From: Desulfovibrio legallii
GTDB lineage: Bacteria > Desulfobacterota > Desulfovibrionia > Desulfovibrionales > Desulfovibrionaceae
Reading direction: 5' to 3'
Assembly (NCBI RefSeq): GCF_900102485.1
Contig: NZ_FNBX01000011.1
Location: forward strand, 30,968 to 94,967
DNA: 64,000 nucleotides
Shown here: positions 1 to 9,212 of the stretch, piece by piece
Position numbering within the stretch: position 1 is the stretch's first letter
Layout: each line of letters begins with the position of its first letter
Made by a program: the position numbers and the translations under genes
Notes under the pieces: model-generated
What the model was told of the DNA's origin: nothing
Seen by the model: only the letters and a program-made list of their open reading frames with translations
The model's database searches: none

Positions 1-146
1 GTACCGTAGCCCCGCTCCAGGGGTTCGCAGATGAACTTGCCGTGGGTGGCGCTGGCGGTTTCTTCTTCGCGCACGATCTGATCCGGCTTGACCAGCTCGG
101 ACCAGTTTCGCGCGTTGATAAGGCGTTCGCCCTGTTTTATAAGCAT
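1..146 (-). CDS. rpoA: RNA polymerase alpha subunit, N-terminal fragment
   Basis: The first 48 codons of the alpha subunit of RNA polymerase; the rest lies off the left edge. The start ATG is at 146 and the protein begins MLIKQGERLINARNW. This segment belongs to the alpha N-terminal domain, which dimerises and starts assembly of the core enzyme. It follows rpsD by 12 bases, the normal end order of the alpha operon (rpsM-rpsK-rpsD-rpoA-rplQ); rplQ would be expected outside the window. Only the N-terminus can be judged. Confidence 0.9.
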   Translation of the reverse strand, partial: MLIKQGERLINARNWSELVKPDQIVREEETASATHGKFICEPLERGYG

Positions 147-158
147 GCGAACCCCCGG

Positions 159-785
159 TTATTTCGAGTAAAGTTCGACGATCAGCTGCTCGTTGACGGG
201 GAACTGGATTTCGTCGCGCTGCGGCAGAGCCTTGACCGTACCCTTGAAGGCGGCGCCGTCCGCTTCCAGCCAGGGCGGGCAACCGCGGCGGGCGATGGCC
301 TCCTGGGCTTCGGCCAGGACGGGAATCTTGCGGTTCTTTTCGGGAATCTCAATGGAGTCGCCCACCCGCACCTGCAGGGAGGGGATGTTCACCTTGCGCC
401 CGTTGAGGGTAAAAATGCCGTGGCGCACCAGCTGACGCGCCTGGTTGCGCGAGTTGGCAAAGCCCAGGCGGTAGACCACGTTGTCCAGGCGGCGCTCCAG
501 CATTACCAGCAGGTTGGTGCCGGTAACGCCCTTCTGCATTTCAGCCTTTTCAAAATAGGTGTGGAACTGACGCTCCAGCATGCCATAGGCGCGCCTGGTC
601 TTTTGCTTCTCGCGCAGCTGCACCGCGTATTCGCTCACCTTCTTGCGGGCGCGGCCGTGCTGGCCGGGGGCATAGGGGCGACGGTCATAGGCGCATTTGT
701 CGGTAAAGCAACGGTCGCCCTTCAGAAAGAGCTTGCAGCCCTCGCGGCGGCACATGCGGCACTTGGCTTCGGTATATTTGGCCAT
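159..785 (-). CDS. rpsD: 30S ribosomal protein S4
   Basis: Primary 16S rRNA-binding protein of the small subunit, 208 residues, the usual family length. The N-terminus carries a C-x2-C-x13-C-x4-C pattern (C9, C12, C26, C31), so this is the zinc-binding (C+) form of S4. The S4 RNA-binding fold occupies roughly residues 98-160. It sits between rpsK and rpoA, as is usual. S4 is the translational repressor of the alpha operon in Escherichia coli; whether it does that here cannot be seen. Confidence 0.97.
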   Translation of the reverse strand: MAKYTEAKCRMCRREGCKLFLKGDRCFTDKCAYDRRPYAPGQHGRARKKVSEYAVQLREKQKTRRAYGMLERQFHTYFEKAEMQKGVTGTNLLVMLERRLDNVVYRLGFANSRNQARQLVRHGIFTLNGRKVNIPSLQVRVGDSIEIPEKNRKIPVLAEAQEAIARRGCPPWLEADGAAFKGTVKALPQRDEIQFPVNEQLIVELYSK

Positions 786-828
786 GAATCTGATCCTCTT
801 GCGGTTTTACGCTGTCCGCCCGGGCGGA

Positions 829-1218
829 CTAGACGCGGCGGCGCTTGGGCGGCCGGCAGCCGTTGTGCGGAATGGGCGTAACGTCACGGATAAAGGCCAC
901 CTTGAAGCCCACGGACGAAATGGCGCGCATGGCGGCCTCGCGACCGGAGCCAGGGCCCTTCACATAAATGCCCACGGTGCGCATGCCGTTGTCCTGCGCC
1001 TTGCGGGCCGCCGTTTCCGCCGCCACCTGGGCGGCAAAAGGCGTGGATTTGCGGGAGCCCTTAAAGCCGCTCTGGCCCGAAGAGGCCCAAGAAACGGCGT
1101 TGCCGCGCGTGTCCGTAAACGTGATGATGGTATTGTTGAACGAAGCCTGAATGTGCGCAATGCCCACCGGCACGTTCTTCTTTTCCTTCTTTTTGACCGC
1201 TTTTTTGGGTCTGGCCAT
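829..1218 (-). CDS. rpsK: 30S ribosomal protein S11
   Basis: Platform protein of the 30S subunit near the mRNA exit, 129 residues, full length. The diagnostic segments [13 protein letters not shown] and the C-terminal [19 protein letters not shown] are both intact, and the N-terminus is lysine-rich as usual. It lies between rpsM (127 bases upstream) and rpsD (43 bases downstream) in the standard alpha-operon order. The spacing to rpsM is larger than most gaps in this cluster but no separate promoter was identified in it. Confidence 0.97.
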   Translation of the reverse strand: MARPKKAVKKKEKKNVPVGIAHIQASFNNTIITFTDTRGNAVSWASSGQSGFKGSRKSTPFAAQVAAETAARKAQDNGMRTVGIYVKGPGSGREAAMRAISSVGFKVAFIRDVTPIPHNGCRPPKRRRV

Positions 1219-1345
1219 ACTGCAATCCCTCTGACTGGAGCTTTTCAGATTATGCTCCGCGCGGCGGCGGAAATTCCGTTCGTCCTCACGGCAGCCTTCT
1301 ACGCTGCGTCCGCTTTACAAACTGCGTCCGACGCAACCGCCAAAC

Positions 1346-1714
1346 TTACTTCTTTTTGCCCACAGCGCCGCGGCGGGGGCCCTTGCGGGTGCGCGCGTTG
1401 GTGTGGGTGCGCTGCCCGCGACTGGGCAGGCCGCGCCGATGGCGCAGGCCGCGGTAGCAGCCGATGTCCATCAGGCGTTTGATGTTGCTGGAGATATCGC
1501 GGCGCAGGTCGCCCTCCACCTTGTAATGCTGCTCCAGCTCTTTACGGATTTCGTTCACCTCGTCGGCGGAGAGGTCGTCAATGTTCCGCTCCCAGTTGAC
1601 GCCGGTGGTGTCCAGAATTTTCAGGGCCGTGGTGCGGCCGATGCCATAGATATAGGTGAGCGCAATGTCCACCCGTTTGCCGCGCGGCAAATCAACACCT
1701 GCTATTCTCGCCAC
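1346..1714 (-). CDS. rpsM: 30S ribosomal protein S13
   Basis: Head protein of the 30S subunit that contacts the 50S subunit and the P-site tRNA; 122 residues, normal length. The N-terminus [20 protein letters not shown] and the basic tail [20 protein letters not shown] are typical. Its start lies 15 bases after the rpmJ stop, in the usual order rpmJ-rpsM-rpsK-rpsD. Confidence 0.97.
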   Translation of the reverse strand: MARIAGVDLPRGKRVDIALTYIYGIGRTTALKILDTTGVNWERNIDDLSADEVNEIRKELEQHYKVEGDLRRDISSNIKRLMDIGCYRGLRHRRGLPSRGQRTHTNARTRKGPRRGAVGKKK

Positions 1715-1729
1715 AGTACGTCTCCTGCC

Positions 1730-1843
1730 CTAGCCCTGGCGCTGCTTGTGCCGGGGGTTTTCGCAGATAACTCGAAGCACTCCCTTGCGCCGGATCACCT
1801 TACACTTGGGGCATATTTTCTTGACGGAAGGTCTTACTTTCAT
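1730..1843 (-). CDS. rpmJ: 50S ribosomal protein L36 (37 residues)
   Basis: A very small gene encoding the 37-residue protein that starts [15 protein letters not shown] and ends NPRHKQRQG. The zinc ligands C11, C14, C27 and H32 are present, so this is the zinc-binding form. A GGGAG ribosome binding site precedes the ATG at 1843. It lies between map and rpsM, the position it has in many bacteria when infA is missing. L36 stabilises the L16/23S region of the large subunit. Confidence 0.95.
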
Positions 1844-1989
1844 TTTACATCTCCCAATACGAGCCATTGCGTTGGCCGATAAAGCCGCCGGCACAACCCG
1901 GACCGCCGCAGCCGCTGGCGGCCCGCCGCCCCACGAAAATGGGGACGGGAACGGAAATCTTTATCCGGCTTTAGGTATTCTGTCAACCA

Positions 1990-2784
1990 TCAAACAATGG
2001 TGTGCCGGTTCAGCCCCTTGTCCGAAACGCTGAGGATGCGCGGTCCGGCCGGGGTGATGGCCACACTGTGTTCAAAATGGGCCGCCCACTGGCCGTCCCG
2101 GGTTACGGCCGTCCACTGGTCGTCCAGAATGTCCACTTCATAGGTGCCCATGGTTACCATGGGCTCAATGGCGATGACCATGCCGTTCTGCAGGGTCAGG
2201 CCCTTCATGCCGGGGCGGAAGTTGGGCACCTCGGGCTTTTCGTGCATGCGCGAACCTACGCCGTGGCCCACAAAGCGGCGCACCACATTGAAGCCCGCGG
2301 CCTCCACATAATCCTGCACGGCCGCGCCGATGCTGTACACGTCGTTGCCGGCCCTGGCCTGCTCAATGCCCACATAGAGGCTTTCTTCCGTGACCTTGAG
2401 CAGCTTGCGCACGGGTTCGCTCACCGGGCCCACAGGGAAGGTGCGCGCCGCGTCGCCCACAAAGTCCTCAAACACCACGCCCATGTCGGCGCTCACAATG
2501 TCCCCTTCCTGCAGCACGCGCGTTTCAGAAGGAAAGCCGTGCACCACCTGCTCGTTGACCGAGCAGCAGAGGGCAAAGGGATAGCCGCAGTAGCCCAGAA
2601 AGGCGGGCTTCACCTTGTAATCGGCGCACATGTCGCGCGCCAGCTCTTCCAGGCGCATGGTGGGCACGCCGGGCGCAACCATGGCGCCCAGGGCGTCCAG
2701 AATGTTGGCCACCATGCGGTTGGCTTCCCGCAGGCAGGCCACTTCCCGTTCATTCTTAATAAATGCGCCGTGATACTTCTTCAT
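1990..2784 (-). CDS. map: Methionine aminopeptidase, type I
   Basis: Cytosolic enzyme that removes the initiator methionine from nascent proteins; 264 residues, normal for type I. The metal ligands can be recognised: the two aspartates in DIVSADMGVVFEDFVGDAART, the histidine in GHGVGSRMHEKPEV, and the glutamates in IEPMVTMG and FEHSVAITPAG. It begins 16 bases after secY ends and is cotranscribed with it. In many bacteria adk lies between secY and map; here it does not. About 146 bases separate it from rpmJ, with no gene in between. Confidence 0.97.
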   Translation of the reverse strand: MKKYHGAFIKNEREVACLREANRMVANILDALGAMVAPGVPTMRLEELARDMCADYKVKPAFLGYCGYPFALCCSVNEQVVHGFPSETRVLQEGDIVSADMGVVFEDFVGDAARTFPVGPVSEPVRKLLKVTEESLYVGIEQARAGNDVYSIGAAVQDYVEAAGFNVVRRFVGHGVGSRMHEKPEVPNFRPGMKGLTLQNGMVIAIEPMVTMGTYEVDILDDQWTAVTRDGQWAAHFEHSVAITPAGPRILSVSDKGLNRHTIV

Positions 2785-2800
2785 GATTCACCATCCGCGC

Positions 2801-4114
2801 TTAGAGCCTGCCGCTCTTGCGCGCCTTGGCCATCAGGCCCTGGTACTGGCTGGAGATCATGTGGGATTCCACCTGATTCATGAAGTCCATGGCCACGCCC
2901 ACGAGGATGAGGAGGCTGGTGCCGCCAAAGTAGAACGGCACGTTAAAGTTGCTGATGAGCAACATGGGCAGCAGGCAGACAATGGAAATGTAGATACCCC
3001 CAGAGAGGGTCAGCCGCGAAAGCACAGTATCAATATATTCCTGCGTTCTGTCTCCGGGCCGGATGCCGGGGATGAAGCCGCCGTTCTTCTTCAGGTTTTC
3101 GGCCATGTCCTTGGGGTCAAAAATAATGGCCGTGTAGAAGTAGCAGAAGAAGAACATCAGCGCCACATACAGCACGTTGTAGGCCACGCCGTGGGGCGAA
3201 AACCATGCCGCCGCCTGCTTCACATAGTGGTTGGTGGAAAACTGGCCGATCGTGGCCGGGAACAAAAGCAGCGAAGAGGCGAAAATGGGCGGAATAACGC
3301 CCGCCGTGTTCAGCCGCAGGGGCAGGTGCGAATTCTGCCCGCCGTACATTTTGCGCCCGATCTGGCGCTTGGCGTAGCTGATGGGGATGCGCCGCTGGGC
3401 GCGCTCCACAAACACGATGGCCACCAGCACCGCCGCCATAAAGGCCAGAATGACCACGGCCATAAAGATGCTCATGTCCCCGGCCTCAATGAGCGCCACG
3501 GACTGGATGATGCCGCGCGGGATGCCCACCACAATGCCGCAGAAGATGATCAGCGAAATGCCGTTGCCGATGCCGCGCTCCGTAATCTGTTCGCCCAGCC
3601 ACATGACCAGCACGGAACCCGCCGTGAAGGTAATCATGGTCACCAGGCGGAAATGCCAGCCCGGCGCCAGCACCACAGGCGTGCCCGCAGGGCTGGTCAT
3701 GTTTTCCAGGCCCACGGCGATGCCCAGGCCCTGCACCAGGGTGATGAGCACCGTCAGGTAGCGGGTATACTGGGTTATTTTGCGGCGGCCCGCCTGGCCC
3801 TCCTCGCGCGCCATGCGCTTGACGTCCGGGCTGACTACCTGCAGAAGCTGCATGATGATGCTGGCCGAGATGTAGGGCATGACGCCCAGGGCAAAAACCG
3901 AGACGTTGGAAAGCCCGCCGCCCGAAAACATATCGAAAAGACTGAACAGCGTGCCGGACATGCTCTCAAAAAACGAAGCCAGGGCCGAGGCGTTCACCCC
4001 CGGCACCGGCACATGTACGCCGATGCGGTAGCAGCACAGAATCAGGAAGGTCCAGCCCAGCTTTTTGGTCAGCGAGGCCTGTCCTGCCGTCACATTTGCC
4101 GATCCTACTGCCAT
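2801..4114 (-). CDS. secY: Protein translocase subunit SecY
   Basis: Main channel subunit of the SecYEG translocon in the inner membrane; 437 residues with about ten hydrophobic segments, normal for the family. Recognisable segments are GVMPYISASIIMQLL in the second transmembrane region, the cytosolic loop KRMAREEGQAGRRKITQYTR, and the C-terminal pattern around GLMAKARKSGRL. It lies between rplO and map at the end of the spc block, as expected. A 136-base gap separates it from rplO. Confidence 0.98.
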   Translation of the reverse strand: MAVGSANVTAGQASLTKKLGWTFLILCCYRIGVHVPVPGVNASALASFFESMSGTLFSLFDMFSGGGLSNVSVFALGVMPYISASIIMQLLQVVSPDVKRMAREEGQAGRRKITQYTRYLTVLITLVQGLGIAVGLENMTSPAGTPVVLAPGWHFRLVTMITFTAGSVLVMWLGEQITERGIGNGISLIIFCGIVVGIPRGIIQSVALIEAGDMSIFMAVVILAFMAAVLVAIVFVERAQRRIPISYAKRQIGRKMYGGQNSHLPLRLNTAGVIPPIFASSLLLFPATIGQFSTNHYVKQAAAWFSPHGVAYNVLYVALMFFFCYFYTAIIFDPKDMAENLKKNGGFIPGIRPGDRTQEYIDTVLSRLTLSGGIYISIVCLLPMLLISNFNVPFYFGGTSLLILVGVAMDFMNQVESHMISSQYQGLMAKARKSGRL

Positions 4115-4250
4115 GTATCACCTGCCGTAAAAACCCGTTGTGGTGCTGCGCCGGGGCCTTGCAGCGGGCCGAAGACCGCCGCGCCACAGCGCGGCCGGGG
4201 CCTCGCCCGGCTGGACGAAAACCCCGGCTCTCTCGTCATCCGCAAAAGCC

Positions 4251-4712
4251 TTACTCCGCCGGAACAGCCTCAAGCTCGTTGACGCTGCCGCCGGCCTGGC
4301 GGATTTTTTCCGCCGCGGCCTTGCTGAATTTGTGGGCCTCCACCGTCAGGGCCTTGGAGAGATCCCCGCGCGAAAGCACCTTCACCGGCGCGCCCATGCG
4401 GGCCAGGCCGCGGGCGTAAATGTCGTCCAGGGTGATGGACGTCTGCTCGCCGAAGGCGGCGGTGAGGCTGTCCAGATTGATGACGTCGTAGGTCACCTTG
4501 AACAGATAGTTCTTAAAGCCGTGCTTGGGCAAACGCCGCTGCAGGGGCATCTGGCCGCCCTCAAAGCCGGGGCGCACGCCGCCGCCCGCACGGGCGTTCT
4601 GGCCCTTGTGGCCCTTGCCCGAGGTGCCGCCCAGACCGGAACCCGCGCCGCGGCCCACGCGACGGCGGGTCTTGCGCTCTTCCGGAAAGGGAAAAAGATT
4701 GTGCAGTTGCAT
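4251..4712 (-). CDS. rplO: 50S ribosomal protein L15
   Basis: Late-assembly protein of the large subunit, 153 residues, normal length. The glycine- and arginine-rich N-terminus (RRRVGRGAGSGLGGTSGKGH) that threads into 23S rRNA is intact, followed by the globular C-terminal domain ending in ELEAVPAE. It is placed between rpmD and secY as in most bacteria, 19 bases after rpmD. Confidence 0.97.
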   Translation of the reverse strand: MQLHNLFPFPEERKTRRRVGRGAGSGLGGTSGKGHKGQNARAGGGVRPGFEGGQMPLQRRLPKHGFKNYLFKVTYDVINLDSLTAAFGEQTSITLDDIYARGLARMGAPVKVLSRGDLSKALTVEAHKFSKAAAEKIRQAGGSVNELEAVPAE

Positions 4713-4731
4713 GGTCTATGTCCTCCGGCCG

Positions 4732-4911
4732 TTATTCAACGACGGCCACCATATGCGGAACTTTGGCGATGATGCCCCGAATGGCCGGGGTGTCCTTGAA
4801 CGTCCGGACCTTTTCGCGACGCTTGAGGCCCAGGGCGTCCAGCAGCTTGCGTTGCGCGGGCGTTGCGCCAATGCGCGAGCGCACCAGTTTGACCTTGATT
4901 TCTGCTGCCAT
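4732..4911 (-). CDS. rpmD: 50S ribosomal protein L30
   Basis: A 59-residue protein starting MAAEIKVKLVRSRIGATPAQ, typical for the short bacterial L30, with the family pattern LVRSRIG followed by RKLLDALGLK and a C-terminal HMVAVVE. The ATG at 4911 immediately follows the rpsE stop (2-base gap) and the stop is 19 bases before rplO, so it is translationally linked within the spc block. It binds 23S and 5S rRNA regions of the large subunit. Confidence 0.95.
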   Translation of the reverse strand: MAAEIKVKLVRSRIGATPAQRKLLDALGLKRREKVRTFKDTPAIRGIIAKVPHMVAVVE

Positions 4912-4913
4912 GA

Positions 4914-5426
4914 CTACTTCCTCGGAGCTTCCAGCTTCTTGCCGCGCAGGGCCGAGACGTCGGCCGCGCTGCGCAGGGCACCCAGGCCCTGCATGGTGGC
5001 GCGAAGCACGTTGTGCGGGTTGTTGGTGCCGATGGCTTTGGCCAGCACGTCGCGCACGCCCACGGCTTCCATCACCGCGCGCACAGCGCCGCCGGCGATG
5101 ATGCCCGTGCCTTCGGAGGCGGGCTTGAGCATGACGCGCCCGGCGCCGAAGCGGCCCAGCACCTCATAGGGCAGGGTGCCCTCCACCAGGGGGATCTGCA
5201 CGCGGTTCTTGCGGGCGCGTTCCGTGGCTTTGCGCAGGGCCTCAGGCACTTCCTGGGCCTTGCCCAGACCGAAGCCCACGCCCCCCTTGCCGTCGCCCAC
5301 CACCACCAGGGCGCTGAAGCTGAACCGGCGACCGCCCTTGACCACCTTGGCCACGCGGTTGAGGGAAACGATTTTTTCGATTTCGCCCAGTTCGTTCTGC
5401 TGGGTTTCGCTATTTTCCTGACGCAT
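4914..5426 (-). CDS. rpsE: 30S ribosomal protein S5
   Basis: 170-residue protein of the 30S subunit that, with S4 and S12, shapes decoding accuracy and mRNA entry. The start ATG at 5426 gives [15 protein letters not shown]; an upstream in-frame extension would run into rplR and is rejected. The double-stranded RNA-binding N-terminal domain ([18 protein letters not shown]) and the C-terminal domain with the [18 protein letters not shown] loop are intact. It follows rplR with one base between stop and start, indicating coupled translation. Confidence 0.97.
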   Translation of the reverse strand: MRQENSETQQNELGEIEKIVSLNRVAKVVKGGRRFSFSALVVVGDGKGGVGFGLGKAQEVPEALRKATERARKNRVQIPLVEGTLPYEVLGRFGAGRVMLKPASEGTGIIAGGAVRAVMEAVGVRDVLAKAIGTNNPHNVLRATMQGLGALRSAADVSALRGKKLEAPRK

Positions 5427-5427
5427 A

Positions 5428-5787
5428 CTAGAACTCCAGGCCGCCTTCGCGGGCGCCGTCGGCCACGGCCTTGATCCGGCCGTGATAAAGATACCCGTTG
5501 CGATCGAATACCACCTGACTGATATTCTTTTCCTTGGCCAGGCGGGCAATTTCCTTGCCCACACGTTGGGCGCCGCTCAGGTTGCAGTGCAGGCCCGGTT
5601 CCGCTTTGGCCAGCGTGAGGGTGGAGGCGGCCGCCAGGGTCGCGCCGTCCACGTCGTTCACGATCTGGGCGTAGATGTGCAGGTTGGACCGGAAGACCAC
5701 CAGACGCGGCCGTGCGGCCGTGCCGTTGACCTTTTTGCGGATGCGAATCTTGCGGCGCTGCCGGGATGAGTTCTTGCTGTTGATCAT
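5428..5787 (-). CDS. rplR: 50S ribosomal protein L18
   Basis: 5S rRNA-binding protein of the large subunit, 119 residues. The basic N-terminus ([20 protein letters not shown]) and the C-terminal pattern [20 protein letters not shown] are characteristic. It lies between rplF (10 bases upstream) and rpsE, the canonical spc order. Confidence 0.97.
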   Translation of the reverse strand: MINSKNSSRQRRKIRIRKKVNGTAARPRLVVFRSNLHIYAQIVNDVDGATLAAASTLTLAKAEPGLHCNLSGAQRVGKEIARLAKEKNISQVVFDRNGYLYHGRIKAVADGAREGGLEF

Positions 5788-5797
5788 GACGCGCTCC

Positions 5798-6337
5798 CTA
5801 CTTCTTGCCGCCGGACTTGCCCACCTTGCGGCGGATGGTCTCGGTCACATACTTGATGCCCTTGCCCTTGTAGGGCTCAGGCTTGCGGATGCGACGGATC
5901 TTGGCGGCCATTTCGCCCACCAGCTCCTTATCAATGCCGGAGAGGGTCAGCACCTGGCCTTCCACCGTCGCCTTGATGCCTTCGGGCAGATCCACCACCA
6001 CAGGGTGGGAGTAGCCCACGGAAAGCTCGATGAGGTTGCCTTTCACCGCCACGCGGTAGCCCACGCCGATGACTTCCAACCCCTTGGAAAAACCCTTGGT
6101 CACGCCTTCAATGCAGTTGGCGAGCAGCGTGCGCCGCAGGCCGTGCTGGGCGCGGGTCTGCCGCTCGTCGTCCACCCGGGTAAGGGTAAGGTGGCCGTCG
6201 GCCAGTTCGTACTTGAGCAGGGGGCAGACAGGGGTGCACAACGTGCCCTTGGGGCCCTTCACTTCCACAACGTCCGTTCCGATCTTGACGTCAACGCCAT
6301 TGGGAACGGGAATGGGCAGTCTACCTATTCTCGACAT
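5798..6337 (-). CDS. rplF: 50S ribosomal protein L6
   Basis: Large-subunit protein near the factor-binding site; 179 residues with the two repeated L6 folds (about 1-80 and 83-170). The C-terminal signature [11 protein letters not shown] is intact. It starts 10 bases after rpsH and is followed 10 bases later by rplR, keeping the standard spc order. Confidence 0.97.
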   Translation of the reverse strand: MSRIGRLPIPVPNGVDVKIGTDVVEVKGPKGTLCTPVCPLLKYELADGHLTLTRVDDERQTRAQHGLRRTLLANCIEGVTKGFSKGLEVIGVGYRVAVKGNLIELSVGYSHPVVVDLPEGIKATVEGQVLTLSGIDKELVGEMAAKIRRIRKPEPYKGKGIKYVTETIRRKVGKSGGKK

Positions 6338-6347
6338 GGTGCACCGC

Positions 6348-6728
6348 CTACCAGATTTCGCACAAAAGTTCGCCGCCCACTTTCTTCTCTTGGGCGGTCA
6401 TACCGTCCAGCACACCGCTGGACGTGGACAATATGCAGATGCCGAGGCCGTTCTGCACCCTGGGGATCTGGTGCGCGCCCACATACACCCGGCGACCGGG
6501 CGTGCTCACGCGCTTGAGCCCGGTAATGACGGGCCGGCCCTTTTCGTAGCGCAGGGCGATGGTGATGTTCTTCTCGTCCAGGGCCACGTCTTCCACATAG
6601 CCTTCCTGCTTGAGGATGGCGGCCAGCGCTGCCTTCATTTTCGAGCGCGGCACTTGCACATCCTTATGCAGGGCCAGGTGCGCGTTGCGGATGCGGGTGA
6701 GCATGTCCGCAATAGGGTCTGTCAACAT
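6348..6728 (-). CDS. rpsH: 30S ribosomal protein S8
   Basis: 126-residue 16S rRNA-binding protein, normal length; it begins MLTDPIADMLTRIRNAH at the ATG 6728. A longer in-frame reading reaches back to 6884 but only through non-conserved sequence between rpsN and rpsH, so it is not used. The C-terminal pattern GLGICILSTSSGVLDGMTA is typical. In Escherichia coli S8 represses the spc operon; a mimic of its binding site was not searched for here. Confidence 0.97.
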   Translation of the reverse strand: MLTDPIADMLTRIRNAHLALHKDVQVPRSKMKAALAAILKQEGYVEDVALDEKNITIALRYEKGRPVITGLKRVSTPGRRVYVGAHQIPRVQNGLGICILSTSSGVLDGMTAQEKKVGGELLCEIW

Positions 6729-6837
6729 GAAATGCTCCTGAGAGGTTGGGGGCGGGGTTGACGGCCCCATGCCGCCACTTCCCGCGGGCGCGCGCAGCGC
6801 GCCCCGGACCGCCGTGCGGCGGTCCTGAAAAACCGTG

Positions 6838-7023
6838 CTACCAGCTGGACTTGCGCACGCCCGGCAGATCGCCCTTGAGGGCAAGATTGCGGAAGCAGAT
6901 ACGGCAGACGCCGAACTGGCGCAGGAAGGCGCGCGACCGACCGCAGAGCGGGCAGCGGTTGTAGGCGCGGGCGCTGAACTTGGGCTTGCGCTTGGCCTTT
7001 ACTTCCAAAGAAGTACGGGACAT
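6838..7023 (-). CDS. rpsN: 30S ribosomal protein S14, short zinc-binding type
   Basis: 61-residue protein of the 30S head. The four zinc ligands C24, C27, C40 and C43 in [10 protein letters not shown] and GVCRICFRN are present, so this is the short type Z form rather than the 100-residue zinc-free form. It lies between rplE and rpsH as usual; a 109-base gap separates it from rpsH. Confidence 0.97.
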   Translation of the reverse strand: MSRTSLEVKAKRKPKFSARAYNRCPLCGRSRAFLRQFGVCRICFRNLALKGDLPGVRKSSW

Positions 7024-7033
7024 GGCTTGACTC

Positions 7034-7573
7034 CTACTTGCGGAACGGCATGCCCAGCTGGTCCAGAAGGAACTTGCCCTCCTTGTCCGTGGCCGCCGTG
7101 GTGACGATGGTGATGTTCATGCCCTTGGGGTTTTCCACGCGGTCCACCTCAAGCTCGGGGAAAATGGTGTGCTCTTTGATGCCCAGGGTGAAGTTGCCGC
7201 GCCCGTCAAAGCCACGGTCGGGAATGCCGCGGAAGTCGCGCACGCGGGGCAGAGCGAAGTTCATGAGCTTGTCCAGAAAGTCCCACATGCGGTCCTTGCG
7301 CAGGGTCACGCGCGCGCCGATGGGCATCCCTTCGCGCAGCTTGAAGGCGGCGATGGACTTTTTGGCGCGGGTCACCACAGCCTTCTGGCCGGCAATGGCG
7401 GTAAGCTCCGCCACGGCCTCTTCCATGAGCTTGTTGTTCTGGCTGGCCGCGCCCAGGCCGATGTTCAGAGAGACTTTTTCAATCCCGGGCAGTTGCATGG
7501 ACGAGGAGTAGCTGAACTCCTTTTGCAGTACCGGAACCACCTTCTCTCTATATATCTTTTCAAGGCGTGTCAT
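7034..7573 (-). CDS. rplE: 50S ribosomal protein L5
   Basis: 5S rRNA-binding protein of the central protuberance, 179 residues, normal length. Typical segments are [17 protein letters not shown] at the N-terminus, [20 protein letters not shown] in the middle and the C-terminal [20 protein letters not shown]. It is 9 bases downstream of rplX and 10 bases upstream of rpsN. Confidence 0.97.
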   Translation of the reverse strand: MTRLEKIYREKVVPVLQKEFSYSSSMQLPGIEKVSLNIGLGAASQNNKLMEEAVAELTAIAGQKAVVTRAKKSIAAFKLREGMPIGARVTLRKDRMWDFLDKLMNFALPRVRDFRGIPDRGFDGRGNFTLGIKEHTIFPELEVDRVENPKGMNITIVTTAATDKEGKFLLDQLGMPFRK

Positions 7574-7582
7574 CGTTTCACC

Positions 7583-7915
7583 TTATTCCATGACTTCGTT
7601 GCACTTTTTGCAAAAGCGCACTTTCTTTTCCTTGCCCTCGGACTCAATGGTCCGATAGCCCACGCGCGTGGCCTTGCCGCAGGCGGAGCACACAACCATG
7701 ACGTTGGAGACATGGATGGGCATCTCTTTCTCCACGATGCCGCCGGGCTGCTGGGCATAAGGATTGGGACGCATGTGGCGCTTGACCAGATTGGCCTTTT
7801 CCACCACCACTTTGTCCTTCTTGCGCAGGATCTTGAGCACCTTGCCGATCTTGCCCGCGTCCTTGCCGGCGATTACCATCACCTTGTCGTCCTTGCGGAT
7901 GCGATACGTTTTCAT
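7583..7915 (-). CDS. rplX: 50S ribosomal protein L24
   Basis: Early assembly protein of the large subunit, 110 residues. The KOW motif lies in residues 5-35 ([20 protein letters not shown]). The C-terminal half carries two CxxC pairs (C76/C79 and C102/C105), which suggests a bound metal; such pairs occur in a subset of bacterial L24 proteins. It is between rplN and rplE, each within 10 bases. Confidence 0.97.
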   Translation of the reverse strand: MKTYRIRKDDKVMVIAGKDAGKIGKVLKILRKKDKVVVEKANLVKRHMRPNPYAQQPGGIVEKEMPIHVSNVMVVCSACGKATRVGYRTIESEGKEKKVRFCKKCNEVME

Positions 7916-7924
7916 GACGGTCTC

Positions 7925-8293
7925 CTACAGCACTTCCGGGGCCAGCGAAATAATCTTCATAAAGTTCTGGGCGCGCAGCTCACGGGCCACGGGTCCGAAA
8001 ATACGGGTGCCCACGGGTTCGCCCTGGCTGGACAAAAGCACGGCGGCATTGCCGTCAAACTTGATGTAGCTGCCGTCGGCCCGGCGCACTTCCTTGGCCG
8101 TGCGCACGATGACGGCCTTCATCACGTCGCCCTTCTTCACTTTGCTGTGGGGCATGGCTTCCTTGACGGAAACCATGATGACGTCGCCCACCGAGGCGTA
8201 GCGGCGGTGCGAACCGCCCAGCACCTTGATGCAGGCGACCTTTTTGGCGCCGGAATTGTCGGCGACCTGAAGCGTGGACTCAACCTGAATCAT
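7925..8293 (-). CDS. rplN: 50S ribosomal protein L14
   Basis: Large-subunit protein at the interface with the 30S subunit and a binding site for RsfS in other bacteria; exactly 122 residues, the invariant family length. It begins [20 protein letters not shown] and ends in the typical [10 protein letters not shown]. It marks the start of the classical spc block after rpsQ. Confidence 0.98.
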   Translation of the reverse strand: MIQVESTLQVADNSGAKKVACIKVLGGSHRRYASVGDVIMVSVKEAMPHSKVKKGDVMKAVIVRTAKEVRRADGSYIKFDGNAAVLLSSQGEPVGTRIFGPVARELRAQNFMKIISLAPEVL

Positions 8294-8302
8294 GGCGCTA
8301 CC

Positions 8303-8566
8303 CTACACGGCTTTTTCAATGACGGAGACCAGATGCCAGCGCTTATTGCGCGACAGGGGACGGTACTCCACAATCTTGACTTTGTCGCCCATACCGCATT
8401 CGTTCATGGGATCATGAGCCGTGAACTTTTTGCGGCGCCTCACATACTTTTTGAGCAGCGGGTGCTTGACCAGGGTTTCGACGCGCACAACAATGGTCTT
8501 GTCGTTTTTGTCGCTCACCACGATGCCGGTCAGCGTTCTGCCCTTGCGATCTTCCAGAGTGTGCAT
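8303..8566 (-). CDS. rpsQ: 30S ribosomal protein S17
   Basis: 87-residue OB-fold protein binding the 5' domain of 16S rRNA. The start ATG at 8566 ([20 protein letters not shown]) is one base after the rpmC stop; an extended reading to 8653 lies wholly inside rpmC and is rejected. The motif [17 protein letters not shown] is typical. It ends 9 bases before rplN. Confidence 0.97.
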   Translation of the reverse strand: MHTLEDRKGRTLTGIVVSDKNDKTIVVRVETLVKHPLLKKYVRRRKKFTAHDPMNECGMGDKVKIVEYRPLSRNKRWHLVSVIEKAV

Positions 8567-8567
8567 C

Positions 8568-8795
8568 TTACGCCCTCTGTTCCTTTTCGTTGAGAATGGT
8601 CTCCATACGCGCCACCTGGCGACGCATGACCTTGAGCTCGGAAGTTTTCTCAAGCTGGGCCATGGCGTGCTTGAAGCGGGCGTGCATCATTTCCTGGCGC
8701 TGTTCAGCCAGCTTGCCGCGCAGTTCTTCGGCGCTCATGGCGCGCAGGGCGGCAACGTCGGGCCTGGCGGCGTCGGTCTTCTTTTTGGCAGCCAT
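8568..8795 (-). CDS. rpmC: 50S ribosomal protein L29
   Basis: 75-residue helical protein near the nascent-chain exit, with the family pattern [20 protein letters not shown] and [16 protein letters not shown] lysine- and alanine-rich N-terminal extension of about 12 residues precedes the conserved part. It is separated by a single base from both rplP and rpsQ. Confidence 0.96.
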   Translation of the reverse strand: MAAKKKTDAARPDVAALRAMSAEELRGKLAEQRQEMMHARFKHAMAQLEKTSELKVMRRQVARMETILNEKEQRA

Positions 8796-8796
8796 C

Positions 8797-9210
8797 TTAC
8801 AGGCCCTCCCTCAGCACGATAACGGTCTTCACAGGCAGCTTGTGCGCGGCGCGGGTGAGCGCCTCGCGGGCCAGGTCCAGGCTCACGCCGCGGATCTCAT
8901 AGAGCACGCGGCCGGGCTTGACCGGCGCGCACCAGCCCACGGGAGCGCCCTTGCCGGAACCCTGACGGGTTTCCAGAGGCTTGGCCGTCACGGGGCGATC
9001 GGGGAAGATGCGGATCCAGACCTTGCCGCCGCGCTTGATGTGCCGCATCATGGCGATACGCGCGGCTTCAATCTGCTGGCTGGAAAGGTGCCCGTGCTGC
9101 ACCGCCTTGAGGCCGATGTCGCCGAAGGCAATGGTGGCGCCGCGGGAGGCCAGGCCGCGCAGGCGGCCTTTCTGCCACTTGCGGTATTTAACTTTTTTGG
9201 GCGCAAGCAT
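8797..9210 (-). CDS. rplP: 50S ribosomal protein L16
   Basis: Large-subunit protein near the A and P sites, 137 residues, normal length. The N-terminal segment [16 protein letters not shown] and the central pattern [18 protein letters not shown] followed by GKGAPVGW are typical. It starts two bases after the rpsC stop and is followed by rpmC after one base. Confidence 0.97.
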   Translation of the reverse strand: MLAPKKVKYRKWQKGRLRGLASRGATIAFGDIGLKAVQHGHLSSQQIEAARIAMMRHIKRGGKVWIRIFPDRPVTAKPLETRQGSGKGAPVGWCAPVKPGRVLYEIRGVSLDLAREALTRAAHKLPVKTVIVLREGL

Positions 9211-9212
9211 TA

